This document shows positions 19,045 through 27,805 of a stretch of 64,000 nucleotides of DNA, piece after piece. Position 1 is the first letter of the stretch. The number at the start of each line of letters is the position of its first letter. A program made the position numbers and the translations under genes. The stretch is from positions 124,001-188,000 of the forward strand of contig NZ_WKJL01000005.1 of the NCBI RefSeq assembly GCF_009674565.1. Reading direction: 5' to 3'. This DNA comes from Duganella aquatilis. GTDB taxonomy: Bacteria > Pseudomonadota > Gammaproteobacteria > Burkholderiales > Burkholderiaceae_D. The notes below the pieces were generated by a model, which worked only from the letters and a program-made list of their open reading frames with translations, was not told where the DNA came from and did not search any database.

Positions 19045-21123
19045 ATGTCCACCAAAGTTCCCGTATTCGGCCTTAACTTGCCGCAGAGCCAGGCTGTTAC
19101 CTACCTGGATGGTCCATGCCTGGTGCTGGCGGGCGCCGGCTCGGGCAAGACCCGCGTGATCACGCAGAAAATCGCCCATCTGATCGAGGACCGCGGCTAC
19201 GATCCGCGCACCATCGCCGCGCTGACCTTCACCAACAAGGCGGCGCTGGAGATGCAGGAGCGGATCGCCAAGCTGCTCAAGCAGCCCAAGCAGGCCAAGC
19301 AGCTGACGGTGTCGACCTTCCACTCGCTGGGCGTGAAGATCCTGCGCCAGGAAGCCAACGGCGTCGGTCTGAAGGACCGCTTCTCCATCATGGACAGCGA
19401 CGATTGCGGCTCGCTGATCCAGGATCTGGCGATCACCACCGACAAGCAGGTGGTGCGCCGCATCCAGACCGACATCTCGCTGTGGAAGAACGGCCTGGTC
19501 GATCCGCTGATCGCGCTGAACCAGGCCAAGGACGAGGACGAGGCGCAATCGGCGCGCATCTACGCCAGCTACGTGGCCACGCTGTCGGCCTACCAGGCGG
19601 TGGATTTCGACGATTTGATCCGCCTGCCGGTGGAACTGTTCCGCAACAACGACCCGGTGCGCGACAAGTGGCAGCGCCGCCTGCGCTACCTGCTGATGGA
19701 CGAGTACCAGGACACCAACACCTGCCAGTACGAGCTGGTCAAGCTGATGGTGACCGGCGTCGGCAAGAAGCCGATGTTCACCGCCGTGGGCGACGACGAC
19801 CAGGCCATCTACGCCTGGCGCGGCGCCTCGGTGGAAAACCTGAAAACGCTGCAGACCGATTTCCCCAACCTGGAAGTGATCAAGCTGGAGCAGAACTACC
19901 GTTCCACCACGCGCATCCTGCAGGCCGCCAACGCGGTGATCGGCAACAATCCCAAGCTGTTCGAGAAGTCGTTGTGGTCGGAGCACGGCCTGGGCGAGCC
20001 GATCAACGTGCTGGCGATGGCCAACGACGACCAGGAAGCCGAGCAGGTGGCGATCATGATTTCGGCCGACCATTTCCAGCGCAAGAACAAGTGGTCGGAT
20101 TACGCGATCCTGTATCGCGGCAACCACCAGGCGCGCATCATCGAGCAGGCGCTGCGCAAGGAGCGCATCCCGTACACCATTTCCGGCGGCCAGTCGTTCT
20201 TCGACAAGGCCGAGATCAAGGACATCATCAGCTATCTGCGGCTGCTGGCGAATACCGACGACGATCCGGCCTTCATCCGCGCCGTGACCACGCCGCGCCG
20301 CGGCGTCGGCCAGTCGACCATGGAAACGCTGGGCACCTTCTCGGGACAGTGGCAGTGTTCGCTGTTCGAAGCGGTGTTCAAGGGCGGCATCGAGGGCCTG
20401 CTGCCGGATCGCCAGCTGAATCCCCTGCGCGACTTCTGCAACTTCATCAACAACCTGGAAGCGCGCGCCAGCCGGCCGGGACCGAGCGGCAGCGGCGACA
20501 ACGCGGCGCAGGTGCTGGATGACCTGCTGGAGGCGATCAGCTACGAAAACTATTTATACGATATGTTCGACGAGCGCGCGGCGCAGAGCAAGTGGCAGAA
20601 CGTGCTGGAGTTCGTCAACTGGCTGAAGGATCGCGGCCGGGGCGGCAAGGACCGCGACGGCGAAGAGAAGAACGTGCTGGAGCTGACGCAGATGGTGGCG
20701 CTGATGTCGATGCTGGAAGGCCAGGACGAGGATCCGGACGCGGTGCGCATGTCGACCCTGCATGCGTCGAAGGGACTGGAGTATCCGCACGTGTTCCTGG
20801 TCGGCGTCGAGGAAGGCATTCTGCCGCACAAGGGCGACGCCGATGCGCCGGCCGAGTCGATCGCGGCGCGGGTGCAGGAAGAGCGGCGCCTGATGTACGT
20901 CGGCATCACGCGCGCGCAGCGCACCTTGCAGATCACCTGGTGCAAGAAGCGCAAGCGCGCAGGCGAGCAGGTGCACTGCGATCCGTCGCGCTTTATCAAG
21001 GAAATGAAACTGGACGAGGGGACCGCCGTGCCGCTGGAAACCGAAGTGATCACGCCAAAGGAACGCCTGGCGCGCATGAAGGAACTGCTGGCCACCCCGA
21101 AACCGGACAAGGAACAACCATGA
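19045..21123 (+). CDS. rep: ATP-dependent DNA helicase Rep (UvrD/Rep superfamily 1)
   Basis: Rep is a 3'-5' helicase that clears proteins ahead of the fork and helps restart. The 692-residue protein carries motif I LAGAGSGKTRV (near residues 25-36), TFTNKAALEM, motif II DEYQDTNTCQYE, motif III GDDDQAIYAWRGA, LEQNYRST, motif V STLHASKGLEYPHVF and motif VI VGITRAQRTL. It follows E. coli Rep along its length more closely than UvrD. ATG 19045 is chosen; the frame extends upstream without a good start. The slyX ATG overlaps the TGA (ATGA). Confidence 0.9.
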   Translation: MSTKVPVFGLNLPQSQAVTYLDGPCLVLAGAGSGKTRVITQKIAHLIEDRGYDPRTIAALTFTNKAALEMQERIAKLLKQPKQAKQLTVSTFHSLGVKILRQEANGVGLKDRFSIMDSDDCGSLIQDLAITTDKQVVRRIQTDISLWKNGLVDPLIALNQAKDEDEAQSARIYASYVATLSAYQAVDFDDLIRLPVELFRNNDPVRDKWQRRLRYLLMDEYQDTNTCQYELVKLMVTGVGKKPMFTAVGDDDQAIYAWRGASVENLKTLQTDFPNLEVIKLEQNYRSTTRILQAANAVIGNNPKLFEKSLWSEHGLGEPINVLAMANDDQEAEQVAIMISADHFQRKNKWSDYAILYRGNHQARIIEQALRKERIPYTISGGQSFFDKAEIKDIISYLRLLANTDDDPAFIRAVTTPRRGVGQSTMETLGTFSGQWQCSLFEAVFKGGIEGLLPDRQLNPLRDFCNFINNLEARASRPGPSGSGDNAAQVLDDLLEAISYENYLYDMFDERAAQSKWQNVLEFVNWLKDRGRGGKDRDGEEKNVLELTQMVALMSMLEGQDEDPDAVRMSTLHASKGLEYPHVFLVGVEEGILPHKGDADAPAESIAARVQEERRLMYVGITRAQRTLQITWCKKRKRAGEQVHCDPSRFIKEMKLDEGTAVPLETEVITPKERLARMKELLATPKPDKEQP

Positions 21124-21329
21124 ACACCGAAGAACGCTTCATCGAAATAGAAATCAAGCTGGCGCACCAGGAACACGTGGTGGAAACGCTGAACCAGCGC
21201 GTCTACGAGCAACAGCAGCAGATCGACAAGCTGGAACAGCTATGCGGTTTGCTGGTCCAGCGCGTGCGCGAAAGCGCGCAAGGCGGCAACGGCGGCCAAC
21301 TCCCCCACGAGCGGCCGCCGCACTACTGA
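21120..21329 (+). CDS. slyX: SlyX family coiled-coil protein
   Basis: The 69-residue protein (MNTEERFIEIEIKLAHQEHV...) is a short acidic coiled coil with the SlyX pattern E-x-KLAxQExxVExLN and a C-terminal PHERPPHY. Function is unknown in all hosts. Its ATG overlaps the Rep stop by 4 bp, so it is probably coexpressed with rep. It is too short to stand out as an open frame on its own; the start was set by this overlap and by the family N-terminus. Confidence 0.88.
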   Translation: MNTEERFIEIEIKLAHQEHVVETLNQRVYEQQQQIDKLEQLCGLLVQRVRESAQGGNGGQLPHERPPHY

Positions 21330-21797
21330 TCAGGCCAGCACGGCGCGCAGGGCTTCGACGACCAGTGCGTGATCTTCGGCCTGGCGCAGGCCGGAAACGG
21401 TGACGGTGCCGATCATGCCGGTGCCCTTGATGGTGATCGGGAAGGCGCCGCCGTTGGCCGCGTAGTCCTGCGGATCGAGGTACTTGATCTCGTCAAACGC
21501 CACGCCGCGATGCTTGTGGTCGATGCCGATGTAGAACGAGCAGCGGCCGAAGCGCGCGACGACGTTGTTCTTGCGCCGTATCCAGTCGGCCTGGTCGGCC
21601 GCCGCCCCCTGCATCGCATGGTGGAACAGCACCTTGTCGTTGACGGTGATGTTGACCGTGATGATCTTCTGCTTGGCCTTCGCCAGCTCGACGATTTTCA
21701 GTCCCAGCGTCAGCGCGGTATCGCTGCTGAAGGCGGTAAATTGCAATTCTTCTTCCTGCTGCGTCAGTGTTTGCAGCAGTTCCGCGTAGTTTTCCAT
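21330..21797 (-). CDS. UPF0303 / GlcG-HbpS-like heme-degrading domain protein
   Basis: The 155-residue protein shows the UPF0303 layout: LKIVELAKAKQKIITVNITVND, a KNNVVARFG segment, and a Gly-rich C-terminal half with AANGGAFPITIKGTGMIGTVTVSGL. The latter is the DUF336/HbpS fold, members of which bind or degrade heme or corrinoids. No signal peptide is seen. Its stop codon touches the slyX stop with no gap. The exact ligand is not known. Confidence 0.85.
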   Translation of the reverse strand: MENYAELLQTLTQQEEELQFTAFSSDTALTLGLKIVELAKAKQKIITVNITVNDKVLFHHAMQGAAADQADWIRRKNNVVARFGRCSFYIGIDHKHRGVAFDEIKYLDPQDYAANGGAFPITIKGTGMIGTVTVSGLRQAEDHALVVEALRAVLA

Positions 21798-21891
21798 GCT
21801 TCCTTCCCAATCTTGAGGTGATGTCAGACCAGAGTGTAGCCCACGCGGGCTTGCTATACTCTTTCCCTACGCACACAAATTTTCCTCCGCC

Positions 21892-23061
21892 ATGCATATC
21901 GACGTCGCTTCCCTGCTCATCGCCATGACGCTCAGCCTGCTGACCATGGCCGTGGCGTTGCTGGCGGTAATGGGCAAGGTCAACCTGGCCGCGCGCCGGG
22001 CGCAGCTCGGCATCAGCCTGCAGGCGCTGGGCTGGGTGTTGCTGCTGTCGTCCGGCCTGGTGACGGCGGGCGGCTGGGAGGATCGCCTGCTGTCGACGCT
22101 GTCGATGGCCGGCATTGCCGTCGGCCTGGGCTGCAACGCCATCGCCTTCGACCTGTGGTGCGGCCGCGTGGCGGTGGCGCGCGCGCCGATGGCGATCGCG
22201 GTGGTGATGACGGCCGGCTACTGCGCCGGCTTCGACAGCTATCCGTTCCGCGTCGGCTGGGCCAACGGCCTGCTGACCTTGCAGCTGGCGATGGTGGTGG
22301 TGGCGCTGTGCCGCACGCCACGGGTGCCGGTCGGCCGCTGGCGCTGGCTGCTGGTGACGTCGCTGCTGGTGCAGATGGCGGTGACCGCCGCGCGCGGCGT
22401 GCTGGGCGCGTTTTATACCGAACTGTTTCCGAATTTCTTTGCGCCGCATCCGGCCAACCTGCTGTTTGCGCTGGCCGCCAATGTGACGGTGGTGATGTCG
22501 ATCGTGGCCATCCTGCTGGCGCACCGCGACGAGGCGGCGCGCGAGCTGGAACGGCTGGCCAGCACCGACGGCGTCACCGGCGCTCTGAACCGCCGCGCCT
22601 GGCTGCTGCAGGGCAGCGAGATGCTGGCGCACAGCCAGCGCCTGCAGGAACCGCTGTGCCTGATGCTGCTGGACCTCGACCTGTTCAAGGAAATCAACGA
22701 TACCTATGGCCATGAAGCGGGCGACCGCGCGCTGAAGCTGTTTGTGCAAGGCATGGATGCGGTGGGCGGCGAGCGCAACCTGATCTGCCGCTACGGCGGC
22801 GAAGAGTTCAGCATGCTCAAACGCGGCGACCTGACCGCCATCCGCGCCTACGACGGACGGCTGCGCGCCTGGCTGACCGAGGCCGGTCCGCGCGAACTGG
22901 GCATGCAGCTGAGCTACAGCGCCGGCATCGCCGCGGTGCTGAATGAACGCGATACGGTGGAAGCCATGCTGCGCCGCGCCGATTCGCTGCTGTACAGCGC
23001 CAAGCTGCTGGGCCGGAATCGCACGCTGGACGAGCAGGCGCTGGAACTGGGCATGGAGTAG
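21892..23061 (+). CDS. Membrane-bound diguanylate cyclase (GGDEF)
   Basis: The 389-residue protein has six to seven hydrophobic segments in residues about 5-215 and a GGDEF domain in the C-terminal 170 residues. The catalytic signature is RYGGEEF, with the upstream DLDLFKEINDTYGHEAGD metal- and GTP-binding segment, so it should synthesise cyclic-di-GMP. The residues five before GGEEF read GERN, so the inhibitory I-site RxxD is absent and product inhibition through it is unlikely. The sensory input of the membrane domain is unknown. Confidence 0.9.
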   Translation: MHIDVASLLIAMTLSLLTMAVALLAVMGKVNLAARRAQLGISLQALGWVLLLSSGLVTAGGWEDRLLSTLSMAGIAVGLGCNAIAFDLWCGRVAVARAPMAIAVVMTAGYCAGFDSYPFRVGWANGLLTLQLAMVVVALCRTPRVPVGRWRWLLVTSLLVQMAVTAARGVLGAFYTELFPNFFAPHPANLLFALAANVTVVMSIVAILLAHRDEAARELERLASTDGVTGALNRRAWLLQGSEMLAHSQRLQEPLCLMLLDLDLFKEINDTYGHEAGDRALKLFVQGMDAVGGERNLICRYGGEEFSMLKRGDLTAIRAYDGRLRAWLTEAGPRELGMQLSYSAGIAAVLNERDTVEAMLRRADSLLYSAKLLGRNRTLDEQALELGME

Positions 23062-23130
23062 CGCCGCGTGTCGATTTCCGTTACCCTCGTTCGTCATGGA
23101 GATGAACAAACTTTTGAGGGGGAATCGATC

Positions 23131-23577
23131 ATGACCACCAACACCGTACAACTGCAACGCGTGCTCAAGGCGACGCCGGACCGCGTCTACCGCGCCTTCC
23201 TCGACCCGGATGCGCTGGCCAAATGGCTGCCGCCGCACGGCTTCATCGGCAAGGTGCATCAGCTGGATGCGCGCGTCGGCGGCGCCTACCGCATGTCGTT
23301 CACCAACTTCACCACAGGCGGCAGCCACGCGTTTGGCGGCGAATACCTGGAACTGGTGCCGGGCCAAAAGCTGCGCTACACCGCCACCTTTGATGATCCC
23401 AACCTGCCCGGCCAGATGCAAACCACCGTCACGCTGCGCGCCGTGTTCTGCGGCGTGGAGATGAAGGTGGTACAGGAAGGCATTCCCGCCGTGATTCCGG
23501 TGGAGGCGTGCTACCTGGGCTGGCAGGAATCGCTGGTGCTGCTGGCGCAGCTGACGGAACCGGAAATCCGCGAGTAA
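23131..23577 (+). CDS. SRPBCC / AHSA1-like domain protein
   Basis: The 148-residue protein carries the typical opening of activator-of-Hsp90-like START-fold proteins (VQLQRVLKATPDRVYRAFLDPDALAKWLPP) and GGAYRMSF. ATG 23131 is chosen because GAGGGGGAA lies upstream. These proteins bind small hydrophobic ligands; some are encoded with ArsR regulators, but none is present here. A GTG-initiated gene follows 10 bp downstream. Confidence 0.85.
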   Translation: MTTNTVQLQRVLKATPDRVYRAFLDPDALAKWLPPHGFIGKVHQLDARVGGAYRMSFTNFTTGGSHAFGGEYLELVPGQKLRYTATFDDPNLPGQMQTTVTLRAVFCGVEMKVVQEGIPAVIPVEACYLGWQESLVLLAQLTEPEIRE

Positions 23578-23587
23578 CAGGATCACA

Positions 23588-24958
23588 GTGGCCGAACTGG
23601 AGAAAATAGCGCTGGATAGCGCTGCATTTGCCAGGGCGTTGCGCGAAGGGCGTGGCGCTGCGCTGATGCACGTCCGCGCACACGGGCTGGCGGACGTGGT
23701 GCAGGCGGTGTTAAGCGCCTGCCTTGAAGAGCAGGCCTATGACGCGCAATGCGAAGGGCACCGAGCCGCGTGGCTCTATCTGATGTTCAAGGATGCGCCT
23801 GAGTATGATCTGTTCCACCGCCGTTTCATCGCTGAATTTGCCGATATGTCCGAGGACACCAGTGTGGAGCAGCTATGTGAACTGGCCAGCCTGATGGCGC
23901 TCGACGGCGATACCGAGATGGCGCGGGTTTTGCGCGCGTTCGTGTGGCAGCAGGATTTCGCTGGCAGCGAGACAGATACGTTCCAGGCGGCCGGCTGCCA
24001 TGCCATTGCGATGCTGGATGGACTGAGTGCGATCGCCGAAATTGCGCGTCGATACGGTCGAATGTTACTGGCCGACCCGAAAGCCTTCGTCGATTCACTC
24101 GATGCGCTGACTGATGAAAATCAGGAAGCCTACGCAGCAGCTTTTGCCGGCTTGAGTACGCTCGCTGCAACAGATCCCGCCGTTGCAGCCTATATGGTGG
24201 CCGAACAGGATAGGATCGATGATCGCCTCAGGGAGGGGCAGCGTGGCGAAGCAGAAAAGGCCGCGCGCAAGGAATGGCGACGCACGCAAGTTCTTGGCGA
24301 ATTTCCAGTTGATAAAATCCTTGCCGCCGCCAAGGAGCGTGACAACGCGAGAGGAAAGTTTCTGCGGTTCGGTAAATGGAGCGACGAAGCAGGATTGACT
24401 GCGGTGCTGCGGCAACTGGAGGTAGAAGAAGATCCAGAGGTTTGCCTGCGCTTGCTGTGGGTGTTTTGTCGTACAACGCCGCCGTTCATGGCTGAACGTC
24501 TCCGCAGTCTGGCGATGCATCCTGACGCAAGGTTGCGCCATGCGGCATGGGACGCATGGCGGCACGTCGATGATCCCCAGGTAGCGGAATTTGGCCGACA
24601 GTATTTGCGCAACAGTATCGCTGGCGCAGAAGACGCGGTAGTGATTGAGCTCCTCAGCAAGCATCCCCAAGCTGGTGATGAGGCGCTGATCCTGAACACA
24701 CTGGAACGACTGCATCCCGGCGCGACGCAAGCGCATGATATAGGAATGAGTATTCTTCGTTACTGCGAAGAGCGGCGTGCGCCGTCAACGGTCGATATCT
24801 TGCATTGGCTATATCGGACGAACCCCTGTACGATTTGCCGTTGCGATGCGGTGAAATTAATGGTCGAAACCAATTGCCTTTCTGCGCGCATCGCATTGGA
24901 GTGTCAATATGATGCCAGAGGCGCAACGCGTGATTTAATGTGTCGTCATAACGGATAG
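23588..24958 (+). CDS. Hypothetical HEAT-like alpha-helical repeat protein
   Basis: This 456-residue protein is predicted entirely helical. Segments such as ERLRSLAMHPDARLRHAAWDAWRHV and ALILNTLERLHPG resemble HEAT repeats. No signal peptide, membrane span or catalytic motif was recognised. Translation probably starts at GTG 23588, with AGGA 5 nt upstream. Codon choice looks less GC-biased than its neighbours, suggesting acquired DNA. Together with the PoNi-like immunity gene downstream it may belong to a polymorphic-toxin immunity cluster, but that is inference. Confidence 0.6.
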   Translation: MAELEKIALDSAAFARALREGRGAALMHVRAHGLADVVQAVLSACLEEQAYDAQCEGHRAAWLYLMFKDAPEYDLFHRRFIAEFADMSEDTSVEQLCELASLMALDGDTEMARVLRAFVWQQDFAGSETDTFQAAGCHAIAMLDGLSAIAEIARRYGRMLLADPKAFVDSLDALTDENQEAYAAAFAGLSTLAATDPAVAAYMVAEQDRIDDRLREGQRGEAEKAARKEWRRTQVLGEFPVDKILAAAKERDNARGKFLRFGKWSDEAGLTAVLRQLEVEEDPEVCLRLLWVFCRTTPPFMAERLRSLAMHPDARLRHAAWDAWRHVDDPQVAEFGRQYLRNSIAGAEDAVVIELLSKHPQAGDEALILNTLERLHPGATQAHDIGMSILRYCEERRAPSTVDILHWLYRTNPCTICRCDAVKLMVETNCLSARIALECQYDARGATRDLMCRHNG

Positions 24959-24965
24959 AGAAAAA

Positions 24966-25541
24966 ATGGGCAAAGGCCGGTTGGAAGCATTCAGCGATGG
25001 CGTCATCGCGATCATCATCACGATTATGGTGCTGGAGCTGAAGGTGCCGCATGGGGCGGACTGGGCGGCGCTGGCCGAGATCCTGCCGGTGTTTTGCAGC
25101 TATGTGCTGAGCTTTATCTACGTGGGCATCTTCTGGAACAACCATCATCACTTGCTCCATGCGTCGACGGTGGTGGATGGCCGCGTGCTGTGGGCGAACC
25201 TGCACTTGCTGTTCTGGCTGTCGCTGGTGCCGTTCACCACCGGCTGGATGGGCGAGAACCAGTTCGCGCCGCTGCCGGTGGCGCTGTATGGCGCCATGCT
25301 GTTCATGTCGGCCATCGCCTATACGATGCTGGAGAAGGCGCTGATCGTCTGCAACCCGAGCGACGCGGTCGTCACCATGGCACTGACCAAGGAGCGCAAG
25401 GGGATCGCTTCGGCGGTGATGTATTTGCTGGCGGTTCCGGCCGCCTTCCTGCACGTGTGGCTGTCGTTCATCCTCTACATCCTGGTCGCCATCCTGTGGT
25501 TCCTGCCGGACCGCCGCATCGAGGCGCGCTTCAAGTCTTAA
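24966..25541 (+). CDS. TMEM175-family (DUF1211) potassium-channel-like membrane protein
   Basis: The 191-residue protein has five to six membrane segments. It begins with the family signature RLEAFSDGVIAIIITIMVLEL, containing the FSDG motif (residues 9-12) that lines the selectivity region in TMEM175-type channels. Bacterial members form potassium-permeable tetramers. The ATG is 7 bp after the HEAT-like gene, so the two may be coexpressed. It overlaps the convergent gene by 11 bp. Confidence 0.85.
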   Translation: MGKGRLEAFSDGVIAIIITIMVLELKVPHGADWAALAEILPVFCSYVLSFIYVGIFWNNHHHLLHASTVVDGRVLWANLHLLFWLSLVPFTTGWMGENQFAPLPVALYGAMLFMSAIAYTMLEKALIVCNPSDAVVTMALTKERKGIASAVMYLLAVPAAFLHVWLSFILYILVAILWFLPDRRIEARFKS

Positions 25542-26835
25542 GTGACGCCAGCAGCGGGATTTCCAGCGCTTCGGACAGTTCAAGCAGTTCGTTGCGGTAG
25601 ATGCTGCGCACCAGCACGGCGTGCCAGGCATCGTCCTGCAGGTCGATCTGGACCACGCTGTAGCCGCGTGCGGGGCTTTCTTCCTCCCAGGTGTGCAGCA
25701 TGGCCTCGCAACGCGCTGCCCCTTGGGGCGGCGCGAGCGGTCCTTCAAATGGCGGCAGGCCGCGCGCTTCGTTCAGGCTGCTGATCTGGGATTCCAGCGA
25801 GTCGTCGTCCTTGATATCGGCGTGCACGGCGATGTCGTTGTCGAACAGGGCGGACAACAGTTCTTCCGGATCCCGCACCTTGCGCAGTTTGCCGGTGATT
25901 TCCAGCACGCTGTCGGTGGCGCCGATGTCGCCATCGGCCGCCAGTTCCACCCAGCGCGCCAGGTTTTTGCGCTTGCTGTTGGCCAGGTCGGCCTTGACCG
26001 GCGGCGGCGGTGCGATCACTTCGACGCCGGCGCCCACATACTCGCCGCGCCAGCCGTCGCGCGTGCTGCGGATGTGGGCGCGGTAGTAGTCCACCAGATC
26101 GCGCGGATAGTAGGGATGCGTGTTGAAGGCGCTGTCATCGATGTCGTACAGCGCACACGCGAGCGCGACTTCAAACGCAAAATGGCAGAACCAGCGGTCG
26201 CTGTCGGGCGTGTCCTTGAGGTTGGGTTTCCAGCCGAACGGGCGCATGATGCGTGTCCACTGCTGCATGTGCTTGGCCATGGCGGCCGGCCGCTGCTGCG
26301 GCGGCAAGGCCAGCACGCGTACTACCGGGTCCAGCCATATCTTCTGATATTTGTCGGACTTGTATTTCTTTTGCACCTTATGCCGCGGATTGACGGCCAG
26401 CAGCATCAGGTCGTACAGATAGCTCTGGCAATCCTTGTAGGATGAAGTCATCTGACGGATCATTTCCATCAACTCCGGCTCCGGCAGCAACAGCATGGCC
26501 AGCGTGATGTAAGCAAAGGTGCGCCGGTGCTTGCCGTCCAGCGGGCTGGCATCGGACCATTCGCCGCCCTCATAGGCGCGCACATAGGCCATGTCGGCCA
26601 GCATGCGCGGCGTGCGCAGCTGCAGGGTGGCGATGATCTCGTCCAGGCTGGCGCCGATGCCGTACATGAGGTGCACATGTTCCTGGTCGCCGACATAGCG
26701 GCTGGCCGTGCGGTAGGCCTGGTTATACGGCGGCAGCGCCGCGAGAATTTGTTCCCACTTGGTTTCGCTCTCGACGTCGCGGCCGAGATGGAATTCGTAG
26801 CGATGGGGATGGCCGGCGGGATCGCGCATCTTCAT
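25531..26835 (-). CDS. PoNi-like (DUF1911) polymorphic-toxin immunity protein
   Basis: The 434-residue protein has a central segment resembling the PoNi C-terminal domain: WFCHFAFEVALACALYDIDD followed by a HPYYPRDLVDYYR segment. An upstream helical part (HLMYGIGASLDEIIATLQ) resembles PoNi_N. PoNi proteins neutralise PoNe DNase toxins delivered by type VI secretion. The extra C-terminal 130 residues include a second region (GYSVVQIDLQDDAWHAVLVRSIY) of unknown role. No cognate toxin is present within the window, so it would be an orphan immunity gene. The assignment rests on motif resemblance only. Confidence 0.5.
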   Translation of the reverse strand: MKMRDPAGHPHRYEFHLGRDVESETKWEQILAALPPYNQAYRTASRYVGDQEHVHLMYGIGASLDEIIATLQLRTPRMLADMAYVRAYEGGEWSDASPLDGKHRRTFAYITLAMLLLPEPELMEMIRQMTSSYKDCQSYLYDLMLLAVNPRHKVQKKYKSDKYQKIWLDPVVRVLALPPQQRPAAMAKHMQQWTRIMRPFGWKPNLKDTPDSDRWFCHFAFEVALACALYDIDDSAFNTHPYYPRDLVDYYRAHIRSTRDGWRGEYVGAGVEVIAPPPPVKADLANSKRKNLARWVELAADGDIGATDSVLEITGKLRKVRDPEELLSALFDNDIAVHADIKDDDSLESQISSLNEARGLPPFEGPLAPPQGAARCEAMLHTWEEESPARGYSVVQIDLQDDAWHAVLVRSIYRNELLELSEALEIPLLASLKT

Positions 26836-26847
26836 GGGGATTGCTTT

Positions 26848-27537
26848 CTATCGGGGTTGGCATTGATCGGCAATGCGGGTCCAGCGCTGGACGCTGGTAT
26901 CGCGCATGGCGACTTGATTGGTATAGCCTGGCTTCATGCCGATGCTGGCCAGCTGGGCTTCCAGCGCCGCCTGCCGCTGCGGCAGCTCGGCCAGCATCTG
27001 TTTCGCCTGCTGGCGCTGCTGTTCGCTGGCGCCGTGCCGCGCCATTTGCTCCAGCATGGGTTTGAGCGCAGTAACGTTGGGCACGCCGCCCATGATCTCG
27101 GCCGCGTGGCTGACTTGCCAGTGCGTGCTGTCCAGCCGCTGGAACACGATCGACATGCGCCCGGTCTGGCACTGGTGCACCAGCGTCAGGCTGTCGCCGC
27201 TGACGGTTTCGGACAGGTTCTTGCACACGGCCGGCAACATGTACGAGGGCAGCGGCGCGGCTTTGGCGGGGCGCGGCGGCACGCAGGTGGTTTCCGGCTG
27301 GTCCAGCGGCAACTGGCGCGTTACCTGCTGGTCTGGCGCGATGTAGGTGGTGGTTTCGGTGGCGCCGCTGCGTTGGGTGCGTACGCCCAGTGGCTGCTGG
27401 GTGTGCATGATCTTGGCATCGGCCTCGATGCTGTACAAGCCAGGCGGCGGCATGATGCGCGCGTAGTCGGCCTGACTGACGGCGGCCACATTGGCTGCGG
27501 CCAGCAGCGCAGCGATGGCGAGATATTTATTTTGCAT
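26848..27537 (-). CDS. Secreted DUF3617-like protein
   Basis: The 229-residue protein has a short signal peptide (MQNKYLAIAALLAAANVAAVSQA). The mature part starts MPPPGLYSIEADAKI and contains three cysteines plus a C-terminal Gln/Leu-rich helix (QRQQAKQMLAELPQRQAALEAQL). The PGLY...I opening and the paired-cysteine pattern resemble DUF3617, a small periplasmic family of unknown function. It lies 12 bp downstream of the PoNi-like gene on the same strand and is probably cotranscribed with it. Confidence 0.55.
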   Translation of the reverse strand: MQNKYLAIAALLAAANVAAVSQADYARIMPPPGLYSIEADAKIMHTQQPLGVRTQRSGATETTTYIAPDQQVTRQLPLDQPETTCVPPRPAKAAPLPSYMLPAVCKNLSETVSGDSLTLVHQCQTGRMSIVFQRLDSTHWQVSHAAEIMGGVPNVTALKPMLEQMARHGASEQQRQQAKQMLAELPQRQAALEAQLASIGMKPGYTNQVAMRDTSVQRWTRIADQCQPR

Positions 27538-27805
27538 GCTTTTAATGTAATTTCGTGGCGCGACGAAGTCAATTGTGCGGACCGTGATTGCATTGGCGCA
27601 TCTCCTATTTCACATGACATTAGACGGGAATTTACAAAGAGGCAAAGTATTCTTCGGAAAACAGCCCATGATTCCAAGAAAGTGCAGTGCAGCATTATTT
27701 GCCAGTGACCACGCCGCATCACGCTGCTATGATCTATCGCTTCCATGCTGAACTTTTGAGCACTTCAGCATTTTTCCTGCCCTTCATAAGAGAAAAGAGA
27801 TCTTC
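27538..27805. other. Intergenic leader region of the M3 peptidase gene with terminator-like hairpin
   Basis: The 268 bp between the divergent genes hold no recognisable gene. TATGAT at about 27728 could be a -10 element. Downstream of it ATGCTGAA (27745-27752) pairs with TTCAGCAT (27764-27771) and is followed by T residues. This is a terminator-like hairpin only about 30 bp before the M3 peptidase start. It could act as an attenuator, or it may be chance. Confidence 0.3.
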
